A stretch of 44,644 nt of DNA from Candidatus Ozemibacter sibiricus (GTDB taxonomy: Bacteria > Muiribacteriota > Ozemobacteria > Ozemobacterales > Ozemobacteraceae): assembly GCA_003327425.1 (NCBI GenBank), contig QOQW01000034.1:1-44644 (forward strand), given 5' to 3'. The notes beneath the pieces were generated by a model. It made no database searches and was not told where the DNA came from. It worked only from the letters and a program-made list of their open reading frames with translations. A program made the translations under genes and the position numbers. This document shows positions 24,090 to 32,828 of the stretch, one piece after another. The first letter of the stretch is position 1. Every line of letters starts with the position of its first letter.

Positions 24090-27000
24090 CTAGAATGGCA
24101 GGGGGGCATAGCCTGGAGTGTTGTTGGCATAGTTCAGAGGAACGTTCCGCGTCTGCCCTGGACCGAAGAAGAGCTTATCGATGGGGATGGTGAATTGCAT
24201 GAAGGAGTCGGCCGTGTCTTCGTAGGTGGCGAAGGCGCCCCGCGGGGTGTTGAGGGCCATGAACGAGAGGAAGGTGTCGGGGTTGGCCCCGCGGCCGTAG
24301 GTATTGTAGTCTTCGAACCCTGTCGTAGCGGGGACCAGGTTGACGGCATGGTTGCCGGGCTGGTTGGTGGAATAGGAAAGATTAGTCCAGCGGCGGGCCC
24401 GCGAGAAGACCGGCTTCAGGTTGTAGCGGGAATCCTTGGGGTGATCGCGGAGAATGGTCGCATTGTAGGCGGCGTTCGCCTCTGACTGGGCGATGGACAG
24501 GCCTTCTCTGTTCGAGTTTTCCCAGGGGTTGTTGTCGCGGACGACGAATTTGATGGCGCCGGGGTTGGCTCGCCCCGCCGGTCCGATGCCTTCGGCCAGC
24601 GGTTCGCCGGTGAAGGCGAACAGGTTGCGAGGCATGGTGAATTCCTGGTCGAGGGTGGGAGCCGAGTTGTCGATCGCCAGGATCTTGGTGCTGGCGGTGA
24701 TGGTGATGGGCCGGTCATACCAGCGAGAGCCGACGAAATACTCGATCTTGGTGCCGTCGGCCAGGATCTTGGTGCGCTTGGTGTACATCAGATACTGGGC
24801 GACCCGTTTGGCGGTGATGACCAGCGTGTAGTACTCGGGGTCGGAAGGCAGATCGATGACGCCGAAACTGTAGGTCGCCACCGTCGACTGGACGGTGTTC
24901 TGGCCGAAAATCATGCGTTTCTGTTCGGTGCCATTGGGGTATTTCGCGATGATATACCCTTCGAACGTGGCGGAATCGTTCTTCCAGCGCAGATCGCCCT
25001 TCAGATTGCGGAAGACGTAGTTGGGATCGGAGTTGACGAAGTAGGGACTGTTCGGGTCGAGCAATTGCTTGGCGACGTAGTTGAAGCCAGGGGTGGGATA
25101 GCCGGCAGTCGGGTTGGGATTGGGGTATTGATCGATGGGGAAGAAGATATTGGCTTGCGAGGCGATGGCCATGCGCCATCCATATTCGCGGCCGGCCAGG
25201 ATGCCGTGGTATCCCTCGGCATCGTGGTTGCACCAATAGGCGTCGTCGTTGGCTTTGGATTTGTTGTCGCAGCGTTCGATCGGGGCCAGTTCGACCGGGG
25301 CGGTGGGAATGACATCTTTGAAGGCCACGCAGATGGGAATGGCCGCCCAGGTATCATCGGGGATGATCTCATCCAGGTAGGCGGACATCGTGGCCTGATT
25401 CATGAACTTGAACCGAGGATCGTTGAGGATTTTGGAGATCTGGGCCTGTTTGCCGACCGAGAGGGCCTTGGTGCCATATTTGGCGTATTTGAACCGGTCG
25501 GCATACATGGTGCCGAAGGGCATTTCGTCGAAATTGAACCAGTCGTACGTAGCCTGACAGGTCAGGATGTACTTTCCGCCCACCGGTGAATAGAACAAAT
25601 AGGAATGGTCCATGTCAGTGGGGTTGGGATAGGTTGGTGGAGGCGTCTCGGGATCGGGAGTGGGGGTGGCGATGCTTTCCTTTTCTTTGACGCTGGGGTC
25701 GAGGTTCAGATAACTGACCTGCCAGAGCCGCCACCGATAGAAGATCCTGCCAGGGTCGGACGGGTTGGAGGAGGAGTTGGGGTTGGTGATGGTGGTGACA
25801 AATCCGCCTGTGAAGCCATCGCCATCCCAGTCTGGTTGTTCGAGAGGGTTCTGTTGAACGGGTGAGAGTGGGTAGTTTTCAACCATGAACCAGTAGTCGG
25901 TGGATGGTTCGAGTTCAGTATTCTCTGGGAGAAGGCCAGCACCTTGGTTGGTGCTGAGTTCTTCTGGCTTTTCCTTCGGGGGGTCTTTGTAGGGGCCGAT
26001 GAGGTCGAGGTGCGACACGTACCCAGGGAACGCCAGGGGTTTGGGGGGCGTGGGGATGTTGATGGCCGCCAGTTGGGTGAGATTGGGAGGACTGAGATTG
26101 TCGACATACTGCGGGCCTGCCACGGTCCAGCCGAGCCACACGCCACCCGTGGCGATCAGGTTCGCTCCGAAATTGGTGAATGGCGCCTTGGACAGGACCG
26201 GCCAGGCGGCCCCTGGCATACGGAAGGAGCGGGCGAAATACTTGTAGCCGATGGCTTTTTCCCCGACCGGGCGAGTCTTGCCGTCGGTGATGCGACGTTC
26301 GAACACGGTCTTGGTGAATTTCTGGGCGAAGATGGCCCGGCCGAACACGACGCTGGGGTAGATGCTATCGCCGATGACGTCGATCACGTCGGTGTCGGGA
26401 TTGAAGACGGTGCGGGGATCGGCGGGGGAGGGCTCGCGGACGGTCTTGGCGAAATACAGGCTGCCGAACCCGTCGGCTTTGATGTCATCGATGTCGCTGC
26501 CCAGGTCGAGAGTTTCGAAATCGAGGCTGGAGATCGGCGGCGATTGGTTTTCTTTGCGGATGAATTTGTAGACCAGGCCCTGGGTCTTGTCGTAGGCGAA
26601 CACGATGCCGCCCTGCTGGTTCCATTGGTTGGAAACGGTGACAGCTTCGATGCTGAACCCCGGCGGGGGGTCTTTGGCGGTGCACTGCTTGTACCACTCG
26701 CCGATGACGCGGGAGCCGAGGCAGTAGACGAAATCGGTCGTTCTATCGCGAAGGGAAACGCCCAGCCAGCGCGTACCCTTGGCGGTCGGGCTGGCGACGT
26801 CGGCCGGATAGCCGATCAGGGGATTGCCGGGGGTGGGGATATAATTGGCGGGCAGACCGGCGCCGACCGCCAGGGTGATGGTATAGAAGCTGGAATCTTC
26901 TTCGCGGGAATAGAAATAGGTGCGGGACGGGCTGCCGCCCACGGGGGGCATGAACGCCAGACTGGTGAACATCGGTTTGGCATCGCCCGAGCCGCTGCCG

Positions 27001-27815
27001 CTGGCCCCTCCGCATCCGTCGAGGCAGCCATTGAGGATCTTGCGGGTCCATTTCACGTCGTAGCTGGTGCCGACCGTGTTGGTTTCTTGCGGCCCCACCA
27101 TGCCGTCTTTCCAGATGTTGAGCTTCCATTCGTGGGAGCGCCCTTCCATGGAATCCTTGAAGACCTTGTAGGAGACAGGGAATTTGCCGACGGCGCTGAC
27201 CGTCTGCCAGGAGGAATACCAGGCCCCATTCGGGATGGAATACCAGTTGCGACCGGGGAAGACGGGGTCCTGGACGCCATTGATGATGGGGAGCGGATTG
27301 CCTGCGGGAGGGGGGATAGGCGTGCCAGGGCCGCCCGAGGTGAAATAGGGCCAGGTGCCGGAGTGGGCCCGGATGGCGCGGCCGGCTGGGCCGGTACGAT
27401 ACACGGGTTTGGTGGTTTCCCCCGTTCCGCGATGGTCGTAGTGGATGTAGGCGTGGTAGCCCCAGTCGGCCTGGTTGGCGGTGACGCCATCATCCAGGAC
27501 CTGCCGGGGAATGTTCACATTGAGCAGGGTATAGGTTTTGCCGACTTTCTCGGAAAAGGTATAGACGGTGCGGTAGAGGTCGACCGCGATGCCGGCGCTC
27601 GAGCCAGGATTGTAGAGGTAGCCCAGTTTCAGCCCTTCCCCGGCAGGATCGCTGAGGCGATAGACCCCTTTGTAGAGGCCGTCGCCGAGCAGCAGATAGA
27701 CCTCGCCGTTGCGGTTGTATTCGAGCGCGAGGCCGAGCAGCTGCGGGGCGATGCCGAGGAAGCACCCCAGGGCGACGAGAGGGAAGAGCCATCGGATCTG
27801 GCGTGTCGTCATCAT
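24090..27815 (-). CDS. Giant secreted protein in a minor-pilin operon, PilY1-like by position
   Basis: A 1,241-residue exported protein with a signal peptide (about 1-30) and no other clear membrane segment. I do not recognise a named family over its length. The first half has repeated beta segments such as VYLLLGDGLYKGVYRLS, GIAVDLYRTVYTF and a DDIKADGFGSLYFAKTV stretch, compatible with a beta-propeller. A calcium-loop-like PDWDGDGFTGGF lies near residue 650. The last third has Ig-like strands (ITASTKILAIDNSAPTL, KFVVRDNNPW). Cysteines are few and often paired (CLDGCGG). GAGGAGG precedes the tandem ATG. It follows three prepilin genes and a Skp-like gene, the place PilY1 holds in minor-pilin operons, so a pilus-tip adhesin or surface cargo is my best inference. 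The frame probably once continued past the TAG to 23274. Confidence 0.8.
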   Translation of the reverse strand: MMTTRQIRWLFPLVALGCFLGIAPQLLGLALEYNRNGEVYLLLGDGLYKGVYRLSDPAGEGLKLGYLYNPGSSAGIAVDLYRTVYTFSEKVGKTYTLLNVNIPRQVLDDGVTANQADWGYHAYIHYDHRGTGETTKPVYRTGPAGRAIRAHSGTWPYFTSGGPGTPIPPPAGNPLPIINGVQDPVFPGRNWYSIPNGAWYSSWQTVSAVGKFPVSYKVFKDSMEGRSHEWKLNIWKDGMVGPQETNTVGTSYDVKWTRKILNGCLDGCGGASGSGSGDAKPMFTSLAFMPPVGGSPSRTYFYSREEDSSFYTITLAVGAGLPANYIPTPGNPLIGYPADVASPTAKGTRWLGVSLRDRTTDFVYCLGSRVIGEWYKQCTAKDPPPGFSIEAVTVSNQWNQQGGIVFAYDKTQGLVYKFIRKENQSPPISSLDFETLDLGSDIDDIKADGFGSLYFAKTVREPSPADPRTVFNPDTDVIDVIGDSIYPSVVFGRAIFAQKFTKTVFERRITDGKTRPVGEKAIGYKYFARSFRMPGAAWPVLSKAPFTNFGANLIATGGVWLGWTVAGPQYVDNLSPPNLTQLAAINIPTPPKPLAFPGYVSHLDLIGPYKDPPKEKPEELSTNQGAGLLPENTELEPSTDYWFMVENYPLSPVQQNPLEQPDWDGDGFTGGFVTTITNPNSSSNPSDPGRIFYRWRLWQVSYLNLDPSVKEKESIATPTPDPETPPPTYPNPTDMDHSYLFYSPVGGKYILTCQATYDWFNFDEMPFGTMYADRFKYAKYGTKALSVGKQAQISKILNDPRFKFMNQATMSAYLDEIIPDDTWAAIPICVAFKDVIPTAPVELAPIERCDNKSKANDDAYWCNHDAEGYHGILAGREYGWRMAIASQANIFFPIDQYPNPNPTAGYPTPGFNYVAKQLLDPNSPYFVNSDPNYVFRNLKGDLRWKNDSATFEGYIIAKYPNGTEQKRMIFGQNTVQSTVATYSFGVIDLPSDPEYYTLVITAKRVAQYLMYTKRTKILADGTKIEYFVGSRWYDRPITITASTKILAIDNSAPTLDQEFTMPRNLFAFTGEPLAEGIGPAGRANPGAIKFVVRDNNPWENSNREGLSIAQSEANAAYNATILRDHPKDSRYNLKPVFSRARRWTNLSYSTNQPGNHAVNLVPATTGFEDYNTYGRGANPDTFLSFMALNTPRGAFATYEDTADSFMQFTIPIDKLFFGPGQTRNVPLNYANNTPGYAPLPF

Positions 27816-27846
27816 ACCCTACCTCCTCTTGATGCCGGATGGACGG

Positions 27847-28842
27847 TCAATTGGCCGCGTGGATGGCCTCCAGGATGATGCCTTGGATGCGGGCCTCGAT
27901 CTTGTACTGGTCGAGAATGGCTTTCATCACTTCGGCGGTGAGGTCGATCCCGCCGGTGACGACGAAGGACTGCTGGAGCATCGGCTGGAACGGGTGCAGG
28001 ATGGTGGCGCGATGGCGGTACCACCCCTCGGCCCGGCTCTTCTGCAGGTCGTAGAATCCGGTGATGGCGGGGGGATCGTTTTCGAGACCGGCGGGCGGTT
28101 TCTGGGCGAGCACCTCGCCGTATTCGAAGGCCGACGACAGATCGGGAGGGCGGTTCGACTCGGGAGGGAAGGCGAGGCGGCTCAGTCCGGAGTCGAGCAC
28201 GGCAGCCACGCCTCGATTGGCCGCCACCTGCTGGGTGAGGCGCTGGACCTCGGCGAAGATGGCGGCGAACCGCTGTTGGGTTTCTTCGGGCGAGGTGTAC
28301 CGGGAAGGCAGGCTGGCCCCCAACTCTTTGTTGATGGCTTCCTGAAGTTGCGAAGCCTGGATCTGGAGCGCCCGCATCTGGCTGGTGAAGCGAACCGACA
28401 GACTGTTCATGCGGATGTTGTGGCGATGGGTCTCGAGGTGGGCAGCGCCAGTGGCCAACCCTGGCAGCTTAGCATCGAAGGCGGCCTGGGCTTCTCGGGT
28501 CTCGGCATCGAATTGGGCACGCAATTCGTTCATCCGGGTGTCGAGGCCCTGCAATTTCTCTTCCAGTTCTTTGATGCGGGCTTTGTTCACTTCCTGGCGC
28601 CGGGGCGGCTCGGTCGGAAGGGCCGCAGGGGTTTTGAGGAAGGCCCGATTGAAGGGGTCGTAGGTCGCCATGGCGGGATGGAAGACCAGCAGGGTCAGCA
28701 GGTCGACGGTGCCGATCACCGGGGGCGCGACCTTGGCAGGGGCGGGGGCCGGGGCGGCGGACCCCGTCGCAGACGCGGCGAGCAGCAACAGCGGCAGCAG
28801 CGAGACAACCAGGCGAGGGTGCGACCGAGCGGGGCGGGGCAT
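27847..28842 (-). CDS. Skp/OmpH-like periplasmic protein (copy A)
   Basis: A 331-residue exported protein: signal peptide (about 8-30), an Ala/Pro linker, then a Skp/OmpH-like pattern. A first strand (PVIGTVDLLTLLVFHPAMAT) is followed by a long coiled coil (about 85-215), a segment with AEVQRLTQQVAANRGVAAVL, and a closing strand-helix VVTGGIDLTAEVMKAILDQY. Skp is a trimeric chaperone that holds unfolded outer-membrane proteins. This one is twice the usual length. Similar genes lie at 30980-31975 and 31986-32828. ATG at 28842 is chosen because AGGAGG is six bases upstream; the frame also opens at 28860, overlapping the prepilin gene. A dedicated chaperone for the giant protein encoded next is inferred. 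Confidence 0.75.
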   Translation of the reverse strand: MPRPARSHPRLVVSLLPLLLLAASATGSAAPAPAPAKVAPPVIGTVDLLTLLVFHPAMATYDPFNRAFLKTPAALPTEPPRRQEVNKARIKELEEKLQGLDTRMNELRAQFDAETREAQAAFDAKLPGLATGAAHLETHRHNIRMNSLSVRFTSQMRALQIQASQLQEAINKELGASLPSRYTSPEETQQRFAAIFAEVQRLTQQVAANRGVAAVLDSGLSRLAFPPESNRPPDLSSAFEYGEVLAQKPPAGLENDPPAITGFYDLQKSRAEGWYRHRATILHPFQPMLQQSFVVTGGIDLTAEVMKAILDQYKIEARIQGIILEAIHAAN

Positions 28843-28856
28843 GGAGTTCCTCCTGA

Positions 28857-29351
28857 TCATTTGATCACCTCGCGTTTGACGGAGATGATCTTGACAACGG
28901 TCTTGTCGATATTTTTGCCGGTTTGATTGTTGACATAGGAGACGTTGGCCTCGATGCGCAGGGCTTCCTGGTTCCAGCGCGAATCGGTGAGCAGAGCCAT
29001 GCTGGCAATGGCCACAGAGATCTTTTGATTGGTGAAGGTGGAGCTGGCCAGGTCAAAATCGACCATGCGCAAATTCGGGTCATTGATGGCAAATTCTTTG
29101 AGATACTGGGGATGGCCGAGTTCATGGGCGCGCCAGGCGGCATAGAATTCCCCAGGGTAGAGCTGGAATTTGAGGATGGCCTTGTCGATCAAGCCCTGGG
29201 CCAGGAGGTCGTATTTGGCAGCCTCTTCGAGCTGCAGGGTCTGAGGTTTGCTGATGCGCAGCATCCCGCTGTAGGTGATGGCCATCTGCAGCAGAAGCAC
29301 CGAAAAGATCAGGGCCATGATCAACGCGGTTCCTCGTTTGTTCATGTTCAT
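28857..29351 (-). CDS. PilX-like minor pilin protein
   Basis: A 164-residue protein with a short basic N-terminus, MNMNKRGTALIMALIFSVLL, and a hydrophobic helix through about residue 30, then a mixed domain. The lack of the FTLIE cleavage motif but presence of an RG-x-A-L-I-M-A-L start resembles PilX and GspK-type minor pseudopilins. It is third in the PilW-PilV-PilX order. The ATG at 29351, two bases after the previous stop, is preceded by GGTGGA; a second ATG two codons later is possible. The frame further upstream overlaps the PilV-like gene and is rejected. The product is likely a tip-complex subunit. Confidence 0.8.
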   Translation of the reverse strand: MNMNKRGTALIMALIFSVLLLQMAITYSGMLRISKPQTLQLEEAAKYDLLAQGLIDKAILKFQLYPGEFYAAWRAHELGHPQYLKEFAINDPNLRMVDFDLASSTFTNQKISVAIASMALLTDSRWNQEALRIEANVSYVNNQTGKNIDKTVVKIISVKREVIK

Positions 29352-29353
29352 GG

Positions 29354-29956
29354 TCAGTCCACCAAGCGCGCCTTGAAGGAGGCCAGACTGTAGAACCGGG
29401 GACCTCGGCGGGAATCGTTCCAACGGATGATGATCAGGTAGCGATGGTAGTGGTTGGTCAGTTCGCTCTTGGGCAGTTCGAGTGGGGGGTCTGCCCACCC
29501 CCAGCGGGTTGGGTCATTGGAATCGGAGGCCTTCAGGGGGGGGGAATAGACGGGAACCCTGAATTTCACCGGCAGATCGGTGATCTGGAGTTCGGCCGTA
29601 CAGGTCAGCCGCTTCTCGGACAACGGGCCCAGCCTCAGCGTGAGGTTTCCGCTCGGGCTTTTATAGGAGAAGGGGGTCGCGCCGCCCAAGGTCCAGGTGG
29701 GGCCGGAGCCGCCCGCTTGCGCGGGAAGCTCGTTGAAAGGGAATTGGAGGGCGGTGTTGAGGAGGGTCTGGGCGAGATGGACGGCGGTGATGACCTCTTC
29801 GTCTTTCTGGGTGCCTTCGATCGACGTGCCCATGACTCCGATGATGGGCAGGAAGGCCAGCGCCAGGAGGAACAAGGCCAGAACGATTTCGGTCAGGCTG
29901 AACCCCCCGGGGCTCCGGGTAATCGGTCTGGAATGGGATCTGAAGACAACGTCCAC
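29354..29956 (-). CDS. PilV-like minor prepilin
   Basis: About 200 residues. An 18-residue leader ends in SPGG, followed by FSLTEIVLALFLLALAFLPI: a prepilin peptidase site with Glu at mature position 5 and a membrane helix. The rest is a beta-rich globular domain with DLPVKFRVPVYSPPL and a YLIIIRWNDSRRGPRFYSLA end. GTG at 29956 is preferred: it begins one base after the stop of the PilW-like gene (TGAGGTG) and has GGAG nine bases upstream. Longer frames back to 30019 would give an unusually long leader. Minor pilins of this kind prime pilus assembly and carry the tip protein. Confidence 0.82.
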   Translation of the reverse strand: MDVVFRSHSRPITRSPGGFSLTEIVLALFLLALAFLPIIGVMGTSIEGTQKDEEVITAVHLAQTLLNTALQFPFNELPAQAGGSGPTWTLGGATPFSYKSPSGNLTLRLGPLSEKRLTCTAELQITDLPVKFRVPVYSPPLKASDSNDPTRWGWADPPLELPKSELTNHYHRYLIIIRWNDSRRGPRFYSLASFKARLVD

Positions 29957-29957
29957 C

Positions 29958-30758
29958 TCAAAAATCTCCGAGGTTGGGGTAGGAATGGATCGGGACATCG
30001 GGGGAAATCCGGGCTTCAACGGTCTGGTTGAAAATGGTCGGGGGATGATCAGGATTGCGGAAGGCGACGGTCAGACCAAGGGTTTTGCCTCCTGGTTCGA
30101 GCCCGGTTCCTGAGGCGGTAGCCCAGGAAATGGTGATCGATGCCACGTCAGAAAGTTCGATCTGGAATTCTTCAGGACCGAGTTGATAGTCGGCGGGAAG
30201 GGCGGAAAAGCCTGCCGGGGTGAGGGACCCGAAATCGGGAGGAAAATTGACGGTGGTGGTCATGCTGGCCGAAGGGAGCGTCGTGGCGTGGAGCTGGAGT
30301 TCGCCCGTGCCCTGCCGGCGAGGGACAAGCCACAGCACGTGCGGCAATCGCAAGCCTTTGGGGCCGTTGATCTTGGGATGGGTGAGATCGGGCTTGCAAA
30401 CGGTGAATGCCATCACCTTCTCGGGTCTGGCGGCAGGGGTGAAGGAAACCCCGCTCTGAAGGGTATGGATCGGAGCAGCAACGGTGACGACCTGTTTGGA
30501 GGACTCCTGGTCAGGATCGATGCGAGTCAAGTTGGTGGCTTGTTCGAGGCGGCTTTTCAAAACCGCGAGGAACCGCTCTGCTTCTTTTTGTTTGTTGAGT
30601 TTCCAGCTTCCTGAGAGGAACATATTGGCCCCTGAACGGTACAGCAAGAATACCCCGCCCAAGAATAGCGAAAAGAGACCGGAAGCGACCAAAAGCTCAA
30701 TCAAGGTGAATCCTCGCGGACGAGCACTCCATCGGAAAAAGAGACCGAAGCGTTCCAT
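29958..30758 (-). CDS. PilW-like minor prepilin
   Basis: A 266-residue prepilin. A 16-residue leader with basic residues ends in RPRG; cleavage is expected before FTLIELLVASGLFSLFLGGV, with the conserved Glu. The helix continues into a coiled segment (SWKLNKQKEAERFLAVLKSR) and a large beta domain. The size and place at the head of the operon match PilW. There is no Shine-Dalgarno site. Instead, a TGC-TATAAT promoter stands six bases before the ATG, which would make the message leaderless. Confidence 0.85.
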   Translation of the reverse strand: MERFGLFFRWSARPRGFTLIELLVASGLFSLFLGGVFLLYRSGANMFLSGSWKLNKQKEAERFLAVLKSRLEQATNLTRIDPDQESSKQVVTVAAPIHTLQSGVSFTPAARPEKVMAFTVCKPDLTHPKINGPKGLRLPHVLWLVPRRQGTGELQLHATTLPSASMTTTVNFPPDFGSLTPAGFSALPADYQLGPEEFQIELSDVASITISWATASGTGLEPGGKTLGLTVAFRNPDHPPTIFNQTVEARISPDVPIHSYPNLGDF

Positions 30759-30764
30759 GTACTG

Positions 30765-30773
30765 ATTATAGCA
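30765..30773 (-). promoter_or_regulatory. Extended -10 promoter giving a leaderless start
   Basis: TGC-TATAAT on the minus strand (TATAAT at 30765-30770), then six bases, then the ATG at 30758. Normal spacing puts the first transcribed base at or next to the A of ATG. No -35 box is obvious. Confidence 0.65.
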
Positions 30774-30979
30774 AATTCCTGGCCATCAGAGGAAGAGATA
30801 TAGAATGAGTGGTTTCCTCAGGGAAGGTTCAGGAGTAAGGCGAACTCCCGTGCCTCCTCAGTGTTAAAAAAATTGTCTGAAACCAGGAGCTGGCGAAAAA
30901 AGTTTTTCCCAATTCAGGCGGGCTTCGCGAGGTCGGTTCAACGGCCTGCTGGAGCGCGAGCAAGGTACACTGCAGGGCC

Positions 30980-31975
30980 TCATGGCTCGCCTCGTCGCAG
31001 GAAGCGGGGATCGCGCTCGCTCAGCGCCCTGAGCAGGGTGGATAGGACATCGGGGGGGAGATTGTATTTCTGGAAAAGGCGTGTGATGACTTCGAACGTG
31101 AGATCCTGTCCGCCCTGGATCACCATGGGGTGGGGGCGGATTTCCCGTACAACGGGGTAGGCGGGATGGCGGGTCAGGTCGAGCCACCGTGCCAGCCGCT
31201 GGGAGGGTGGGGTGACGGTCGGATCGGTGGAGGCAGGGTGGCTGGCCAGAAAGGCGTAGTACAGGTCTACGGTGGGAAAGTCGGCTCCATGGCCGATCAG
31301 AGGCGCCGCCGTCGGGGGTGGAGGGGAGGCGAGGGGGAGGCTGCGATTGAGAACCGCGGCGAGGCGCAGTTCGGCTGCCACGCTGGCGATGATCGCGAGC
31401 ACCTCGGTTTCGATCTCGGCGAGAATGGCTCGCGTCTCGGCGGGGGAGGTCAGGTCGGGATGGTCGCGCCGGAATTCGAGGTCCTGGCGTTGGCGCTGGA
31501 GAGCTTCGAGCGTTGCGGTCAAGGAAGCAAGTCGGTGATCGCCGCGACCGGGAGGGTGAGCGTCGGATGCTCGCAGGAGTTCCACCCGCTGTTCTTCAAG
31601 GATGGCGGCCTGGGAGGCGAGGGTGGCAAGAGCGGCCGTCAAGGTGGCGGGGGGGGAGCCGACCTCGGCCTGTAGAGCCATCAGACGCCTTTGCCATTCC
31701 TCCGGGCGGAGGCCGAGCGGCAAGCGGTAGAAGCCCAGACGTTCGCCGTCGAACAGGGCGAGACGGGGATGGACCAGGATGACGGTGACCAGGTCGACCA
31801 CTCCGATCTGGAGATGGGGCGCCTGGCTGGCCGAGGTGGGCGGGGGCTCGGCGGGTGCGGGGGACGCGGCGGGTGGGGATCCGGCCTGGAGGGCCGACCC
31901 GATGGCCAGCGTCGTCAGAAGAAGCAGGGCGAGCAGCGACGGCCGAGAGCGGGAGGGGAGGGTCGGGGCGCGCAT
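30980..31975 (-). CDS. Skp/OmpH-like periplasmic protein (copy B)
   Basis: A 331-residue exported protein, the same length as copy A. It has a signal peptide (about 12-31), a Pro/Ala linker, the IGVVDLVTVILVHPRLALFD start, a heptad-rich helical region (about 85-220) with DLTSPAETRAILAEIETEVL followed by VAAELRLAAVLNRSLPLA, and the closing VIQGGQDLTFEVITRLFQKY. The end matches the D-x-T-x-x-V strand-helix of Skp/OmpH. GAGG lies eight bases before the ATG; the open frame continues upstream only through the previous gene. It follows copy C by ten bases. There is no recognisable terminator with a T-run after it. Confidence 0.72.
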   Translation of the reverse strand: MRAPTLPSRSRPSLLALLLLTTLAIGSALQAGSPPAASPAPAEPPPTSASQAPHLQIGVVDLVTVILVHPRLALFDGERLGFYRLPLGLRPEEWQRRLMALQAEVGSPPATLTAALATLASQAAILEEQRVELLRASDAHPPGRGDHRLASLTATLEALQRQRQDLEFRRDHPDLTSPAETRAILAEIETEVLAIIASVAAELRLAAVLNRSLPLASPPPPTAAPLIGHGADFPTVDLYYAFLASHPASTDPTVTPPSQRLARWLDLTRHPAYPVVREIRPHPMVIQGGQDLTFEVITRLFQKYNLPPDVLSTLLRALSERDPRFLRRGEP

Positions 31976-31985
31976 GGGGAAAACC

Positions 31986-32828
31986 TCAGCGGGGGGGTAG
32001 GGGGAACAGGATCGGTTCCCGCAGCAGGGGGAACAGAGGGCGCAGGGTCGTGGCCTGGCTGGCATAGGCGGAGAGCCAGCAAGGATCGCCGGTGGCCAGG
32101 AACCACCACCAGGAATTGCCGCGCCAGATCTCGGGATCGGGAGGCGTGGACGGGGCAATCCCGGGCAGAAGATTCAGGAAAATGGGGAGAGAGGGCAGGT
32201 TAGGCCTGGCCGTGGGATCGGATCGGAAGTCGGGGTGTGATGGTGAGCTGACCGAGGGGGATGCCATCGCTCCTGCAGGGGCAGGCCAGGAGTCTGCAAG
32301 GATCTGGCGGATCTGCGGCAGGATGCTGGCGGGATCGGTCCGTCCGCCGTGCTCGAGGCGGGCCTGCCAGGCGGCTTCTTCGGCCGCCAGCGCCGCCTCT
32401 GCGGGCGCGGCGCTCTGCAGCTGGGTCCAGAACGCCTCTTCGGCAGCGGAGGCGAGGTCGTCGGACGCGGCGCCGAGGGCGCGGCTGATCAGGTCGCGGG
32501 TCTGACGCTCCCGCTGGTGGCGGGCGGCGCGGAGGCGGGCGAGGGTGGCGGCGATGGAGGCGGGGTCGACGAACGCGCTGGGGGTGCCGGCGAACCGTCG
32601 GGTGGCTGGATCGAAGCGGCCGGTCAAGGGATGGGAGGCGATGCGGGACAGGAGGTCGAACCGCTGGAACAGCGGGGGCTGCCCGGACACACGGGCCGGG
32701 CCGGCCGCGAGAAGAACGAGCAGGGCGATCGCCAGGCGGATCGTGTGGCTGAACGGTCGTTCGACGTGAGGTGAAGCGGGCGTCGCGAAAGAACGGGGCC
32801 GGGCCGCCGGGTGAGAGGCACTCGTCAT
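31986..32828 (-). CDS. Skp/OmpH-related exported protein (copy C, divergent)
   Basis: A 280-residue exported protein. After a signal segment (about 28-48) it has QRFDLLSRIASHPLTGRFDP, plainly related to the D-L ... H-P ... F-D start of copies A and B, then an alanine-rich helical region with heptads (about 75-165). The conserved closing D-L-T segment of A and B is not seen; the last 90 residues are proline- and tryptophan-rich (EIWRGNSWWWFLATGDPCWL). It may have changed role. The ATG overlaps the previous stop by four bases (ATGA). Confidence 0.65.
   Translation of the reverse strand: MTSASHPAARPRSFATPASPHVERPFSHTIRLAIALLVLLAAGPARVSGQPPLFQRFDLLSRIASHPLTGRFDPATRRFAGTPSAFVDPASIAATLARLRAARHQRERQTRDLISRALGAASDDLASAAEEAFWTQLQSAAPAEAALAAEEAAWQARLEHGGRTDPASILPQIRQILADSWPAPAGAMASPSVSSPSHPDFRSDPTARPNLPSLPIFLNLLPGIAPSTPPDPEIWRGNSWWWFLATGDPCWLSAYASQATTLRPLFPLLREPILFPLPPR

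Noticed and set aside
24090-24092. TAG as a sense codon across this genome
   Set aside because: TAG ends flgI, the GerM-domain gene and the zinc-ribbon gene at sensible positions, so only local readthrough or mutation remains possible.
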